NCBI GenBank assembly: GCA_963971575.1
Contig: OZ020624.1
Coordinates: forward strand, 12,114,625 to 12,178,624
Length of the DNA stretch: 64,000 bases
Direction of reading: 5' to 3'
DNA from: Liopterus haemorrhoidalis
Taxonomy: Eukaryota; Arthropoda; Insecta; Coleoptera; Dytiscidae
Shown here in pieces: positions 42,300 to 53,402 of the stretch. Under the pieces are notes generated by a model. It did no database searches. It saw only the letters and a program-made list of their open reading frames with translations, and had not been told where the DNA came from. The translations under genes and the position numbers were made by a program. How positions within the stretch are numbered: position 1 is the first letter of the stretch; each line of letters starts with the position of its first letter.

Positions 42300-42450
42300 A
42301 TTTATCAAATAACATGAGAGTGCACGGTCAGAAATAAGCGAGCTCGGGTTCGACTCCCCGGCGCGGCTCACGTCATTTTTTCCGCAGAAAATTATTTCAC
42401 TCTTCAGGTTGAGGCACCCCGAGGCTTGGTAAAGATGAAAACAAAATTTT
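42300..42450 (+). mobile_element. tRNA-derived SINE-like element
   Basis: A perfect RNA polymerase III B box, GGTTCGACTCC, lies at 42347-42357 in a GC-rich tRNA-like context (GAGCTCGGG ... CCCCGGCGCGGCTC). An A-box-like stretch lies about 35 bases upstream and is weak. The flanks are AT-rich. It cannot fold as a full tRNA, so a SINE head is more likely than a tRNA gene. Confidence 0.4.
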
Positions 42451-42769
42451 AGGTTTTTTTGCAGTCTTGGCCCGATTATATTGAATCTATATTCAAATTT
42501 TATTTCTGAAACAATACCAAAATAACCTACCTTACAAGCGTTCGTTTTCTGTTTTACTTTCAACGTGATCCCTCCAATTACGGGCGTTAGCAGTATAGGA
42601 ATTGGAGTATATGTGGGTCCCGGCTCATATACTTATCAAAAATTATTCTTAAATATTTAAAGTTATCTGTTATATTAATTATTTGATTATTATAGCACGA
42701 GTTTACAGTAAAGTTTTACAAAAATTACAAATTTTAAGTTTATATATATTTCGCCATATTTATATTTTG

Positions 42770-43270
42770 TTTAGATCGCTCACGACTAGGTCTTTCAGTG
42801 AACTCTAATTAGATCTCCTTAGGAAGAGAGCTGTATCATCTGCATAGGATATAACTTCACCTGAAAGTTTCTAATTTAACATATCGTTGATAAACAAATC
42901 TCAGGGCCGATTGTCACTTATGGAACTTTCACAGATTACAGTTCTTACGGAACTTAGTCCATCAATAACCTTAACTTGTTGTTTTCTTAAAGATATATAA
43001 TTTTTTAACTACTAAAACTACTAAAGGTGTTTCACTAATTCCATATCTTTAAAGTTTTTCTAATAAAATACCATAGTTGACAATGTGAAATGCCTTAGTC
43101 AGGTCTAAAAAGATTATTAATTACCGTAAAATCAAGACTTAGAAAGTAGTATGAAGGCTATTATGAAGGCTTTTTTCAAATATTTTAGCTAATGTGGATA
43201 TTACTGATATAGGGCGGTTATTACTTATATCTGAGTGTGATCTTCGTTTATCAGTATAGAAGAACTGAGC
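42770..43270 (-). pseudogene. LINE RT fragment, copy 2
   Basis: Minus strand in shifting frames: SNNRPISVISTLAKIFEKSL at about 43215-43160, FLDLTKAFHIVNYGILLEKL near 43110-43050, and ISYADDTALFL near 42860-42830. These are RT domains in correct order with the YADD pair intact, but several frameshifts and deletions lie between them. Confidence 0.7.
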
Positions 43271-43299
43271 CATCAGTGTTCATATTCTTGTTAGAAATT

Positions 43300-43639
43300 A
43301 GGAACGTGGGTAGTCTCAGAAGTGAGTGATGACAAATTCTTAATTATTCACCCAGGACGAGACATGATCGTTAAATGCCAGAAAGAGGAAACTAAAATTA
43401 GTAAGAAATTTGCTCAGCAACTTGGCGCCTTGGAATTAACACTACCGTGCAACTGTTCGCTGAGCGTGGATGATCAACAAGTTCGGCGCGTTCTAGTTGC
43501 TGCGGAGACGTACAGGGGAAACTTCAGACTATTCATGTTTTGCCAGCCGGGTGGTCTAACCTGCGAAATGTCCGGTTACAGCCTAGAAAATATTTTTCGT
43601 ATTATACGAGTGGATTTTATGATTGTACATATTTATTAA
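43300..43639 (+). pseudogene. probable Env central fragment on the plus strand
   Basis: Plus frame reading TWVVSEVSDDKFLIIHPGRD, a Lys/Glu-rich stretch, LGALELTLPCNCSLSVDDQQ and GNFRLFMFCQPGG to a stop at 43639. The Cys-Leu-Ser-Val-Asp phrase and spaced Cys resemble the central part of gypsy/F-type Env, and LSVDGEQV in the G9 env is similar. No flanking pol or LTR was found. Identification is tentative. Confidence 0.35.
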
Positions 43640-44839
43640 AATAATTAGGAACAAGGCAGTTAATAAATTTTAAATATAAAAACAAGAACATAGAAATATT
43701 TTTATTTGTTAATAGAAAGCCTCTGTTAACAGTTTAACATGAAAGATATATGGTTTCTGTCCTTGGAACTAAATATGATTTGAATAACTTTATTTAAATT
43801 TTTACAAAACTTTGCAAACTAGAGGGGCAACAGGCGATTTGACCTGGATGTACTTTTCTAAACGGCTTGGATCTATCGCCGAGGCGGGTGCTATCCATCA
43901 GGGAGTCGAGGAGCCTAGATAAGTCTTCTCCAACTCACATGGTACTGCTTGCTTGGTTCACTAGCGGTACGAGTATCTGGAGTAGGTGTCTCGGTCGTCA
44001 CTGTGTGTACTGGTACGTGTAGAGGAGTTGGCTAGGTTCCTCTGACTCGATACCGTGCGACGTCCTATTATTTGTACTGATGGTTGACCCAGTTCCAATA
44101 TTCATTCGTCATGACAAATATTTCCTCATTACGAAAATGCGGCATATGCATTTCGTAATCAGGTAACATATGTCAGACGCTGACAAATAGTTTTTTAATC
44201 AGACAGCTGACCGTCACAATGTCTAGATGTCGCAATCCTGACCTAGGTTTACCTTTGTGCCATTACCCCCTTCCCTATCAGCATGGCGTCCCGACATGCA
44301 ACAAATAAACAAAATTTTAAAAAATTAAAATAATAATAAAACCAATAGCAAAATTAATAAATAAAAGATTTGAAGTTAACAAAGACTTAGAAACTTGTAA
44401 GGTATTTCTACACACGTTGGCTCATGTGACGACTCTAGATGGCCCCAAAAATGCGTAGACACAGCTTAACAATACCTGAATGGCGGCTAAGGACTCCTTG
44501 GTGCATGGCTCATGTACCTTAGGAAATTTGGAAAATTTGAATTTCGGGCGACATTTGTGATTCAGCCGTCTGTTTAAAAATGGAACTTGAACTGGAACTA
44601 ATACCCGACGTTTTAAAAAAAGACGTAACGATAAACGTGTAATGTTATATTTTACGTGTTATAAACTACTCAAAACTTGTAAAAATACAGTACATGTGCT
44701 TTTTACATAAATATTTGCATACAACTGATTAATTTCCAGATGACTGGGTTGTGGTATTTGCAAAAAGAAAAAAAAATAATGATTAGTATTTTTAATAGAT
44801 TAAAATTATGATACCCGTTACGTTGGTTATCTACTCACC
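43640..44839. other. non-coding; includes interspersed repeat copy 2 (43868-44005)
   Basis: The segment 43868-44005 (plus) matches the minus strand of 4143-4325. The rest shows no gene; 44100-44840 is AT-rich with scattered stops. Confidence 0.45.
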
Positions 44840-45111
44840 AAGCATGCAGTTGCCTTGGGTAGTTGTTTGCCCTCGAGAACACTTCACTGTGCGTCGGTGG
44901 TTAGTGGGTCCTTCTTAATCCTTGGGAGGAATCACTGGTGCACGGCATCCCTCCATGGGATCTACAGCATCCCGCTGGCCCCTTCACTGGGTTTACAGCA
45001 TCCCGCTGAGGCAATATAGTGCGTGACTTATCATTTCCAGCAGCTTTTCCCACGGCAGACATCAGGACAGTTTCCACCTATAGGACACAGATAAACTTAC
45101 AGGGTTTATCC

Positions 45112-45645
45112 TCATAGGGCCGACTTCTGAGAATGTTTCAACGGACTGACAGCGCTTTCATTCCGCTCCGGGCCGTCAATCTTAGTCAGGAGTATTGCTA
45201 CTTGCGCCCCATTTGCCATTAGCAGTATCTCGGACTCTTCATCATTTTTATCAATGACTACCATATTCACCTGACCCAGGTCTCCGTCTTCTCTTTCCGC
45301 GTTTGATTTCCGACGCTTCAAATATTGGTTATAAAGATGGTAGAGCAAGCAACTCCCGCAGCTAATTCCTATAACTAAAACTGTATACATTAATAACGAT
45401 ACAACCGTCTGACACGAGTTATCTTGTTGTTGTGCCCTGACGACTGGGAAAGGTGTTAAAAAGGCACCACGTCCTTGCAGTAATAATTTTCCCACGATGA
45501 TTGTTAAATAGCGCATCACTGTGTGATCCAAATCTCGAGGCATAAGAACTGAATGTGTCGTTGATCGTGTCTGTCCAAGTTGTCTCTAGCGTTGTGTTTA
45601 CCAATACACCCCAGGAACTACACTTTCAGGTACCTCGGCATTAAA
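45112..45645 (-). pseudogene. Env C-terminus with transmembrane anchor (G8)
   Basis: Minus strand 45604-45419 (TWTDTINDTFSSYASRFGSH) then 45543-45112 in another frame: an ectodomain end, a transmembrane helix (VVSLLMYTVLVIGISCGSCL) and a 90-residue cytoplasmic tail containing DKNDEESEILLM, VAILLTKIDGPERN and AVSPLKHS. The same ectodomain end and EESE...LT..GP tail occur in G9 (48346-48983), so both are Env genes of one lineage. A frameshift lies at about 45530, and the upstream Env part is missing. Confidence 0.6.
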
Positions 45646-46164
45646 TTTGGCTATCACCGCCATTATAATTTTTTTAACCTAAAATGAAAATATATCTTGC
45701 GTGTCTTATTAGTAATTCCTTACAGTATTTATGTGACGTCAGACGTATCATGTGCATTTTTATTGTTTGCTGTCCTCAGCATGTTCATGGTTCTGTAAAT
45801 AATGGAAGGTGTCTTACTTAGCAGTTTTTTCATTCAGGCTTATTTTATTGTTTCATTCGTTATGTGTCCTTACTATTCTATAGGGTGCCATCCACTTCAT
45901 TATTAATTTCTCGCTTTTCGGTCACACCATTATATTGTAATGAACTGTCTTTTTAGGTCATCATAAATAAAATCGATGGGCTTTTACTACTTCTTTATTT
46001 TACACTAAGTCTTCGTTACATCCAACATCAACGCTATCTTACTTACTACTTCCTACTTATTACTTATTACTTATATCTAAAGTCTTAATTACAAAATACA
46101 ATTAATATATGTTATTGCAATATGTAAACAATTAATATACGCAATATTCTAACTCAGCTAAATA

Positions 46165-46725
46165 TTAGCAAAGGTAGCGTATTACGCATAACCTACATTT
46201 ATACATTACAATTAGTAATACATTACAATATTGAGGATGGAAAACCGTGGTAAAATGTCGCTCTGATCCCATATTCCTTAAAATTGCATTAATTAAATTT
46301 GATTGCAACACTTTATCTTTATCGCTTCGCATGATCCGGGGTGCTCCGTAGCGGCACATAACTTGTTTCACGATGAATTGTCCTACTGGCTTTGCTTTCC
46401 CGCTTGGGATGGCCCGTGCTTCAACCCATCGAGTTGCGTAATGTGTAGCAACTACTTTTATTATGTTCAAATCTTTGCTCCTTCTAAAAGGACCCAGGAG
46501 ATCTATACCAATCCTTTCAATTGGGGCCCCGATGGGAATAAATTGTGGAGCTCCTCCTGGTTGACGGTTGAACCGTCCTTTTCGAGCTTGACAGTATCAA
46601 CACCCCTTCACATCTCTTTGCAAACTAACCCAGAAGTAGCGATCTCATATTTTGGTGTTTGTTTTGATACAAGTTTTCCTTTTGTTTCCTTGATAATTTT
46701 GGACTCATTTCTGGCTTAAAAATTT
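46165..46725 (-). pseudogene. gypsy integrase core fragment (G8)
   Basis: Minus strand reads PIGAPIERIGIDLLGPF in shifted frames (46540-46480), then KVVATHYATRWVEARAIPSG, VMCRYGAPRIMRSDKDKV and RHFTTVFHPQ (46470-46210). The Asp-containing contexts IDLLGPF and RSDK are present; the frame fails after FHPQ, before the catalytic Glu. Close to the G9 integrase (51790-52463), for example ATDYATR and PSGK..P..KF/QF.V.Q. Confidence 0.7.
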
Positions 46726-46849
46726 TAAATTTTCAATGCAATGTAATAAAATGTAAATCTTACCCAGCATGACGTATCTTAATGTTGTTTGTTAGAAAAT
46801 GTTTATAGCCTGTCTTCGAATATTATTTATTTTAAATGTACATGATCCC

Positions 46850-47310
46850 TCCATATGATCTACAATTTACAGCTTTTTCAAGAATTTGTACAGAAGATAC
46901 CCGTTCTTCATTGGGTGGGGCCCATGTATTTTCTACACATTGTATTTTGAATGTTGCACTTGCGTCGGAAGTACAAAATTATGTCTTCTGTTTCCTGGAC
47001 ATATGAAGACGCTTGACCTCTAGTATATCCGTTACTTGAGTGACCAGCACGCCTTATGTTTGGACATGACTTCTCAAAATGTCCTGCTCCTCCCCATAAT
47101 ACTTTGGAGGACCATTACTGGCTCTTGGATTGCGTGAATGCGTGCTGTTCTGAATAACTCGTAGATCTTCTCGGTGCGGACATGCTGGATCACCATATCT
47201 TCCTTATTCTAATCCTTATGACCATTCCTGATTCCTGATAGACGACGCCTGCACAACTTATCCTAGCTCCTCAACGTCGAAGCAACCCGGCGCTTCCACC
47301 ATACTTGTCA
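46850..47310 (-). pseudogene. possible Gag zinc-knuckle remnant (G8)
   Basis: Minus strand contains WGGAGHFEKSCP (about 47100-47065), the second half of a CCHC knuckle whose first Cys positions are lost, followed by TRGQASSYVQETE. It lies right of the integrase fragment, so protease, RT and RNase H would have been deleted. Weak evidence. Confidence 0.3.
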
Positions 47311-48345
47311 CGGGGTGAAGTCAATTACGCAATCTTTTCTAAAAATTTTATTATACATGATTAATCAGAATATATACAATTTTTATTAAAATGGCTGCTG
47401 GTGTTGTCCGTTTAGAAGCTGATGTTAGTCTTGTTCTTGCCCCGGTTTTTTCAGGATCAGTCGAACCACGTCAGGTGTCTGCACGAGACGAACACTTGGA
47501 AAAGCCCTGTAGACAACACACTCATCTCGACTTTGCGACTTCAACAGCTGGGCTGGTCCTTGGGCAGCCTGATGCGGACTGATGACCACCGATATGATGA
47601 CTGGTCACAAGAATGACTACCCCGACTCTATCCCCTAAGAACATTTTATAACTTTTATCCAGGACACTATGACGTCAGATTACCCTCAATTGTTTTGGAA
47701 ACATTATTCATTTGTGTAATTGTTGGCAGCAATTAAAAGACCATAGTCATCACAAGTGAATAATGTTTATTATCACATTAGAATGTAGTTCAACACTTAT
47801 GTTGGCAAACAATTGTGACATCACCCCCCCCCCCAAGCATGACAAGCAAAAAATCCAATTTTTGACAAAATTTGTAACTGCTGTTTACGAACCGTCGGAC
47901 GTCTCCAAAGGAATCCAGTGGTTACTATGATTTTGCCCAAAAATTGTGAAAAAAGAATTTTTATTTTTATTTTTTTTGGGTGTTTTTTGACCGAAAAAAA
48001 TGGAGCGCTAATGTGCAAATGTGCTAAGTGCCTGCCCCCTTGAGTCTAAGTATTGAATTCAAGTATCCCGAATTGTTGGTTAAATGATCGTTACCAAAAC
48101 GCTGGCGTCTGGGTGGTTACTTGCGCCACCTTAGTGGTGGGGATCTTCTTTTACTAAGCATCCCTCACGAGTTGCCTTCTCACCTCATTTTTCATTGCTA
48201 CAAGAGCGTCAATACGCCGACGGTGACAGCGACGGAGCCTCAGGCCGTTTGCAGGGGTGCCTTATCATGATCTGGGGAAACCATGGCAGTCTACGGCGGC
48301 GCTGACACCGGGATGGTAACCAGAGTCATCAGAACTTTTGTGTTC
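47311..48345. other. LTR-like or degraded sequence, no gene
   Basis: The part at 47640-47820 has LTR-like features on the minus strand: start TGTCACAATTG, an AATAAA-like signal, TGACGTCA at 47670-47677 and TTATAAAA. A poly-C run is at 47825-47835. The GC-richer 48100-48340 follows the G9 env stop and may be its 3' flank. Confidence 0.3.
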
Positions 48346-48983
48346 CTAGTCCCGATCCGGTCCGCCCATTTCTGTCAGACGGACGGGAACTTCGAAGCCG
48401 CCTGGCTGGATTAGTATTGCTTCACTTTCTTCTTGCGCATTCACTGCGTCTATGCGTATCCTGTCTCCTTCCACTTCTTCTGTTAACCCGGATGTCAGCT
48501 TAAGCCACTAAACCTGCAACATAAGCCATTATAAAAAATAGTCTATCACATTCTGATATATTTGACCCTTGGGCTCTAACCGCGAGTCTTGGGTCCTTTG
48601 TTATTACAAAATATTCTTAAAATTACTAATGTAAGGATTATATTCCAACAGAAGAACAAGATGTCACTGTGCGGACTGTACCTCAAGGCATATGTAGTAA
48701 ATGCGTCGGAAATTGTGTCTGCTATTGGGATAAATTTTGAATTAAGATCATTTGATCCAAGGGAGAGGTTCAAGTTAGGCACGTGAAGTGTCCAATTTTT
48801 ATTAAGAGATTCCGTTAAATTATCTAAATATAAATTGTTAGTAAGATTTCCGGGTGGTAACCGGATGCTTCGCAGATTAGACCATGCTGCTGGAAGAACG
48901 TGAATGATCTTAAATTCCCCTGTTACGTCTCCACTGCATGGGAAACGCGCCGAGATAACTTGTTCACCGTCCACGCTCAACAA
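48346..48983 (-). pseudogene. Env C-terminus (G9)
   Basis: The frame 48983-48576 reads LSVDGEQVISARFPCSGDV, IIHVLPAAWSNLRSI, an Asn-rich part, ADTISDAFTTYALRYSPHSD and a hydrophobic anchor (ILFFCWNIILTLVILRIF). After a frame change the cytoplasmic tail continues at 48500-48346 (NAQEESEAILIQPGG, VRLTEMGGPDRD, TAG). The tail matches G8 in position and motif. Upstream Env is separated from this part by 1.4 kb of repeats. Confidence 0.6.
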
Positions 48984-49022
48984 ACAGTTATACGGTTGTT
49001 CTAATTATAATGCGCCAGGCTG

Positions 49023-49026
<4 letters not shown>

Positions 49027-49086
<60 letters not shown>
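49027..49086. repeat. (AT)n microsatellite
   Basis: About 30 uninterrupted AT units between the Env C-terminal fragment and the repeat at 49275. Confidence 0.95.
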
Positions 49087-49088
<2 letters not shown>

Positions 49089-49274
49089 TTACTCATCATT
49101 ACTCATCCTGGGTGCGTTATTAAAAACTTGTTATCACTCACCTCTGAGACTACTAATGTACAAGTTGTTGATATCTTGTGAAGTGCCGCTACGTAGTTGT
49201 GGAAATTATTGATGGAAGCAGCGTTTGTATAGTTCGCGTCACCTTACCTTAGTGATGATGATTGGATTTGGCCA

Positions 49275-49680
49275 TGGTGCTACCTGGACTAGACGTGGTA
49301 GCTGAGCGTGCGTCGATAACACCTGGGTTGCGGCTGGCCTTGTAGTAGGTGGTGTCCGTAACATGGGCACCTAGTGTGGCGGCTGCTTCGTAGTTGTTGA
49401 CACCTGGTGGCAGCGAAGTCTGATGTCGTGCGGGTATTGGTAGTCTCTTCTGGAGGACCTAGAGCGGTGTCGTGGCCTATTAGATCTAGGTGTCCGTGAT
49501 GTGAGCACCTGGTGTGGCGGTTGCGTGATGTCGTTGTGAAGCACTGCAGTACTTATGCCGTGGATGAGTGGGCACAGCGTACCTGTTGGTAGTAGTAGAT
49601 TCGCACAACCAGTACGGTAGACTCACCGTACTCTAGGTATAGGCTCAAGGGAGTCTAGAGCAGTTGTGGGAGTAATAACA
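49275..49680. repeat. GC-rich diverged repeat, copy 1
   Basis: Matches 53593-54024 in the same orientation (GCTACCTGGA.T.GACGTGG.AGCTG.GCGT; ACTCACCGTAC.; GAGTTGTGGGAGTAA). Internally it contains a degenerate tandem phrase around CACCTGGTG/CACCTAGTGTGGCGG. On the minus strand one frame is rich in Thr, Ala and Pro. In both places it lies next to Env-like coding. Confidence 0.6.
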
Positions 49681-49834
49681 CAGTTAGGTTGTTACTATTT
49701 TATTCTTATAAATTTACTTTATATATACATAATTATTATAAATACTATTCCTACTTTCATTTCCTATATTTATTTCGTTAATATATATATATATATGTAT
49801 ATTATAGTAATATATATATATATATATATATATA

Positions 49835-50089
49835 AAATAAAACGCAGGTTCTCTTTTATTCGTCAGTTTATTAAAATGTTCTTGTGAATTTATAAAATAT
49901 GAAACGTTTCGTGCATGGGTAGTATGCACATCTTCAGTCAGTCAATCAGATAAAATAAAATCACCACGTAGTCAATTCGAAGTTAAAAAAGTGTGTGTTT
50001 CATATTTTATAAATTTTCGTTTCATATTTTATAAATTCACAAGAACATTTTAATAAACTGACGAATAAAAGAGAACCTGCGTTTTATTT
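49835..50089. repeat. perfect foldback, 71 bp arms
   Basis: 49835-49905 and 50019-50089 are exact reverse complements, separated by about 113 bp. Both sides abut AT microsatellite (49782-49834 and 50122-50144). Inside, TTTCATATTTTATAAAT is repeated at 49998 and 50020. Likely a small MITE or foldback element that inserted into a TA tract. Confidence 0.85.
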
Positions 50090-50372
50090 CATATAATACT
50101 CGTCAAGAACCAAATATCCAAATATATATATATATATATATTATAAAATTAATCATATCCTGTGACGTCATGTTAAGATTACATAATTTTTATTTGTGCA
50201 ATTTTAAGTTAATGCAATAAACACAATATGTAAAAGGATGGGCGATGAAATAAATAAATTAGGTACAAAGATGCCTTAGATCTTCTATTGTCGATCCTTG
50301 ATATAATTTTAGTGCACAACATGCATTATAGCTGGAAGTGTTCGGAAATCGAGGCAGAAAACATAACTGATC

Positions 50373-51420
50373 TTAATATGGTGTACATTGGTGGAGAGCG
50401 GTACCTGTTATTGGCTTGACCTCAGCGCCATTTACTGCTATAAATATAGAATCATGGATTAAAATACATGTTTCGTTGTACCAGGCATAGGGGGTGGGTA
50501 TTAATTCTTTTAATTGCCAACTAGAATGGAGTTGGAGCACAGGAGTTTTTATATGAACCATGTTTCGTTTTACGGCTATTAAATAATCAGAAATAGGAAC
50601 TTTGTAATATTGCGATGACTGGGATAGGGGAATGGCTAGATTTAAACCCAAGGTAAAAAATTTGGTTTGGAGTTGTGCAAGATCGGCCTTGAGGACTTGA
50701 GTTGATACTATTGGAATGGGGATATGCCTGGCTCGACAAGCACTGAGGATCTCTGTCTGTCTGATGGTTTTCAAGACCTGGATTCCGTGCAGGACCTGTC
50801 TATCTTGTTCCATGAGGACTCCTTGTGGGATGTGGATCTCTGCGGTCTCTCCATGAGAAATCTCGGCTGTGACTTTTTCGATTAATGACATCCGTTGACT
50901 GACCTCACCGAAAGTATTTTTCACCTGTCTGAGATGGTTGTTAAATTTTGGAAGTCCTCATGTAATCCTGCGCTGAGCTGTTTCACCCACGCTTCCAATT
51001 GGTACTCCCGTACAACATATGCGTCAACTTTTATTTACGTTGCTACCCCGCAATACCAATTGAATACCCCGCCTTTGAAGTCCAGTGCCCTCTTGGTTCT
51101 TATAACCGTGCCGTAAGGAGAAGTTGCAGGTGGTTGCTCTATACTTAGGATAGAGTAACCACCTCTAGGAACTTTCTAGGATCTACTGCCTCTTGATACT
51201 GATCCAATGACGTTGCGAAACTTTGTATTAGTCCCTCTATTTCTGCAGCTAGAAGACATGTTGACTTGAATTGGTCGGACACGTCTTGTACTCTGCAGAA
51301 TTTTTCGAATGGATGGCCATTGAACCTCATTTTCTCCGTTGACACCCATGAGCCGGTGTAGGTTACTGGAATAGTTCACTCGTAAATTATAATTCGAGGT
51401 AAAACTTTCCAGTACGCCCC
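50373..51420 (-). pseudogene. Env N-terminal and central part (G9)
   Basis: Minus strand starts near 51420 with AYWKVLPRIIIYE, continues MRFNGHPFEKFCRVQDVSD, STCLLAAEIEGLIQSFATSL to 51145, then a 500 bp region in shifting frames, then the frame 50924-50373 (MSLIEKVTAEISHGETAEIH, LKADLAQLQTKFFTLGLNLA, YYKVPISDYLIAVKRN, PYAWYNETCILIHDS). The order matches insect gypsy Env with Cys and helical regions. Broken by at least two frameshifts; the C-terminal part is at 48983. Confidence 0.55.
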
Positions 51421-51579
51421 TGGTATTATTTTCACGCTAATTTCCGCACAAAATGCATCTTAAAAACAAAACAAAAAAAATCCAAACTTTGTATATTATA
51501 TGGTTTTATGAAGTGCGTAACCAAGTTTTGGTTACGTAGCATTCCACTGTTCATTGTATTTTTTTCAACCGGTTGACAT

Positions 51580-52520
51580 GGACAGTGTCACACTTGTTTA
51601 TTTTTTATCTAAGCATATTTTATAGTTCACCTCGCTTACCTTGTCTCTTACCTGATAAGGTCCCATTCATCGCATCAACAACTTGTCGCTTTTTCCGACT
51701 TGTCGTCTTGGGACGTAAATTTTGGTCCAGTCTCCCTATATCATATCTTACTGGACGATGGTTTCCATCGTATCTTTCTTGTCGTTCTGTTATTTTCTGG
51801 AAATGTTGTCTTTTGCTTTTTGGCGGACTTCTAACGCTTCATTTTCAGACATTTGTTTTTTCGGTAATTCCACGAGTTGCGCTACTTTTGGTAGTAGTAG
51901 ATTTCTGCCGTAAACCAATTTGAACGGAGAACATTTTGTTGAGTCCTGCTCTGCCGTGTTATATGCGAACGTGACGTGAGCTTGAGGTTGACGTGACCGT
52001 TGCAATGAGGGTGATATGCCGTTGTGAAGCGCTTCTCTGTTCCTGTTTTTATAAGGTTATCGTTTAGTAGAATAGATTGGAAGAGCTTACCCCTGTCACT
52101 TGAAATGATGCATGGCGCCCCATGGCTGCATATGATCTGCTCTACCACAAACTTGTCCAGTGGTTCGGTTTTGCCACTTGGTAATGCTCTTGTTCCGACC
52201 GAGCGGGTTGCATAGTCTGTTGCGACGACTATCATACGATTACCATCTATACTCTTTCTAAAAGGACCGAGAAGATCTATAGGGACCCGGTCAAATGGCG
52301 CGCCTATCGGAATTGGTTGTATAGCTCCATCTGGTTTCTTGTTGGTCGGTCTTTTGCGAGTTTGACAGTCGGCGCAGCCCTTAAAATACTTCTCTATGTC
52401 CCGCTGCATCTTATTCAAAAAGTGCCTATCTCTAATTTTGATAAAGGATTTGGTAAGTCCCAAGTGACCTATAGTGGATTGTTATGATTCAGATACATAA
52501 TATCGTATCTCATGCCTTTA
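51580..52520 (-). pseudogene. gypsy integrase (G9)
   Basis: Minus strand: GHLGLTKSFIKIRDRHF and CADCQTRKRPTN (zinc-binding), PIGAPFDRVPIDLLGPFRKS, IVVATDYATRSVGTRALPSG, IICSHGAPCIISSDRGKLFQ, AYHPHCNGHV (52463-51900), then in the next frame QAHVTFAYNTAEQDSTKCSP and FKLVYGRNLLLPK. A final chromodomain-like stretch GPYQVRDKVSEVNYKI lies near 51660. The second Asp (SSDRGK) is present. The zinc finger is frame-broken at about 52480 and another break lies near 52010. Confidence 0.8.
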
Positions 52521-52524
52521 GGCT

Positions 52525-53110
52525 GTACCAATAGCAAATCATTACCATGTGGCCACCTGGTATTTGGTAATGCTTGGCTTGCTTCCGCAGTCCTATGTTT
52601 CCATAATCTCGGTTGTCCACGGCCATTTTAAGTAGCTTTATATCCTCGTCTTCCTCTTGGGCTTTGACAAGGTCTTCCGTCTGTAAGATAAAAGTTGGTA
52701 CTGTGACTGCTGCTTCCTGCTCGGAGAGTGTGCCTTCACGACATGGATATCTCGATAGGCAATCCGCGTCTTAATGAGCTACTCCATTTTTGTGCACATG
52801 ATCAAAATACTGGAGCTTCATGCTCCATCTAGCCAATCGTCCTGTTGGGTTCTTGATAGAACGTAACCAGCAGAGAGCTTGGTGATCTAATACAATTTTT
52901 ATATTCCGCCCCCATACCAGGTGTCTTAAATAGTTTAGTGCAATACAGCTGTCAAACATTCTTTTTCAGAGGTAATTTCTTTCGGTTTGCCCAAGCCCTC
53001 CTGAAATATACGAAATTGGATGCCATTTTGCTTTTATCTCTTGTAAAAGGATAGCACCAAGACCGTGGTCACACGCATCTATTCTACGCTCAATCGGTGC
53101 ATTAGACTAC
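52525..53110 (-). pseudogene. gypsy RNase H and linker (G9)
   Basis: Minus strand: DHGLGAILLQEIKAKWHPIS and GGLGQTERNYL (53085-52990), a stop, then NYLRHLVWGRNIKIVLDHQA, LCWLRSIKNPTGRLARW, a stop, DADCLSRYPC and a linker to 52525. RT is absent to the right, where the phrase TCGGTGCATTAGAC is repeated (53093-53135). RNase H acidic residues are partly kept. Confidence 0.75.
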
Positions 53111-53400
53111 TTATCTATCGGTGCATTAGACTTTTATCAGCTACAAGGGAAAATACGCCTCAAACATTTGTTTTATTTCGCAGTCAAATTACATACATAG
53201 TAAAATGTATATGTAAAAAGTGTTCTGTTAACTACATAATTAGACACTTGTTCGTCACTAACGGTACTAGTTAGTTTCTGCATGTACCGACTAGTCCCTT
53301 CAGTTTTGATAAGTTAATTTTGGTTCCTCCTTATCAGTTTGCAACCCGCTTAACACATATGTATAGTGGACACCTACGGACTTGGGAGCAGTAAGAGATT
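53111..53400. other. no recognised gene
   Basis: Mixed sequence between the truncated G9 RNase H and the B1 env-like region. Nothing supported. Confidence 0.3.
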
Positions 53401-53402
53401 CC

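Noticed and set aside
42340..42370. Functional tRNA gene
   Set aside because: B box is present but no acceptor stem or anticodon arm can be drawn; a SINE head is more likely.
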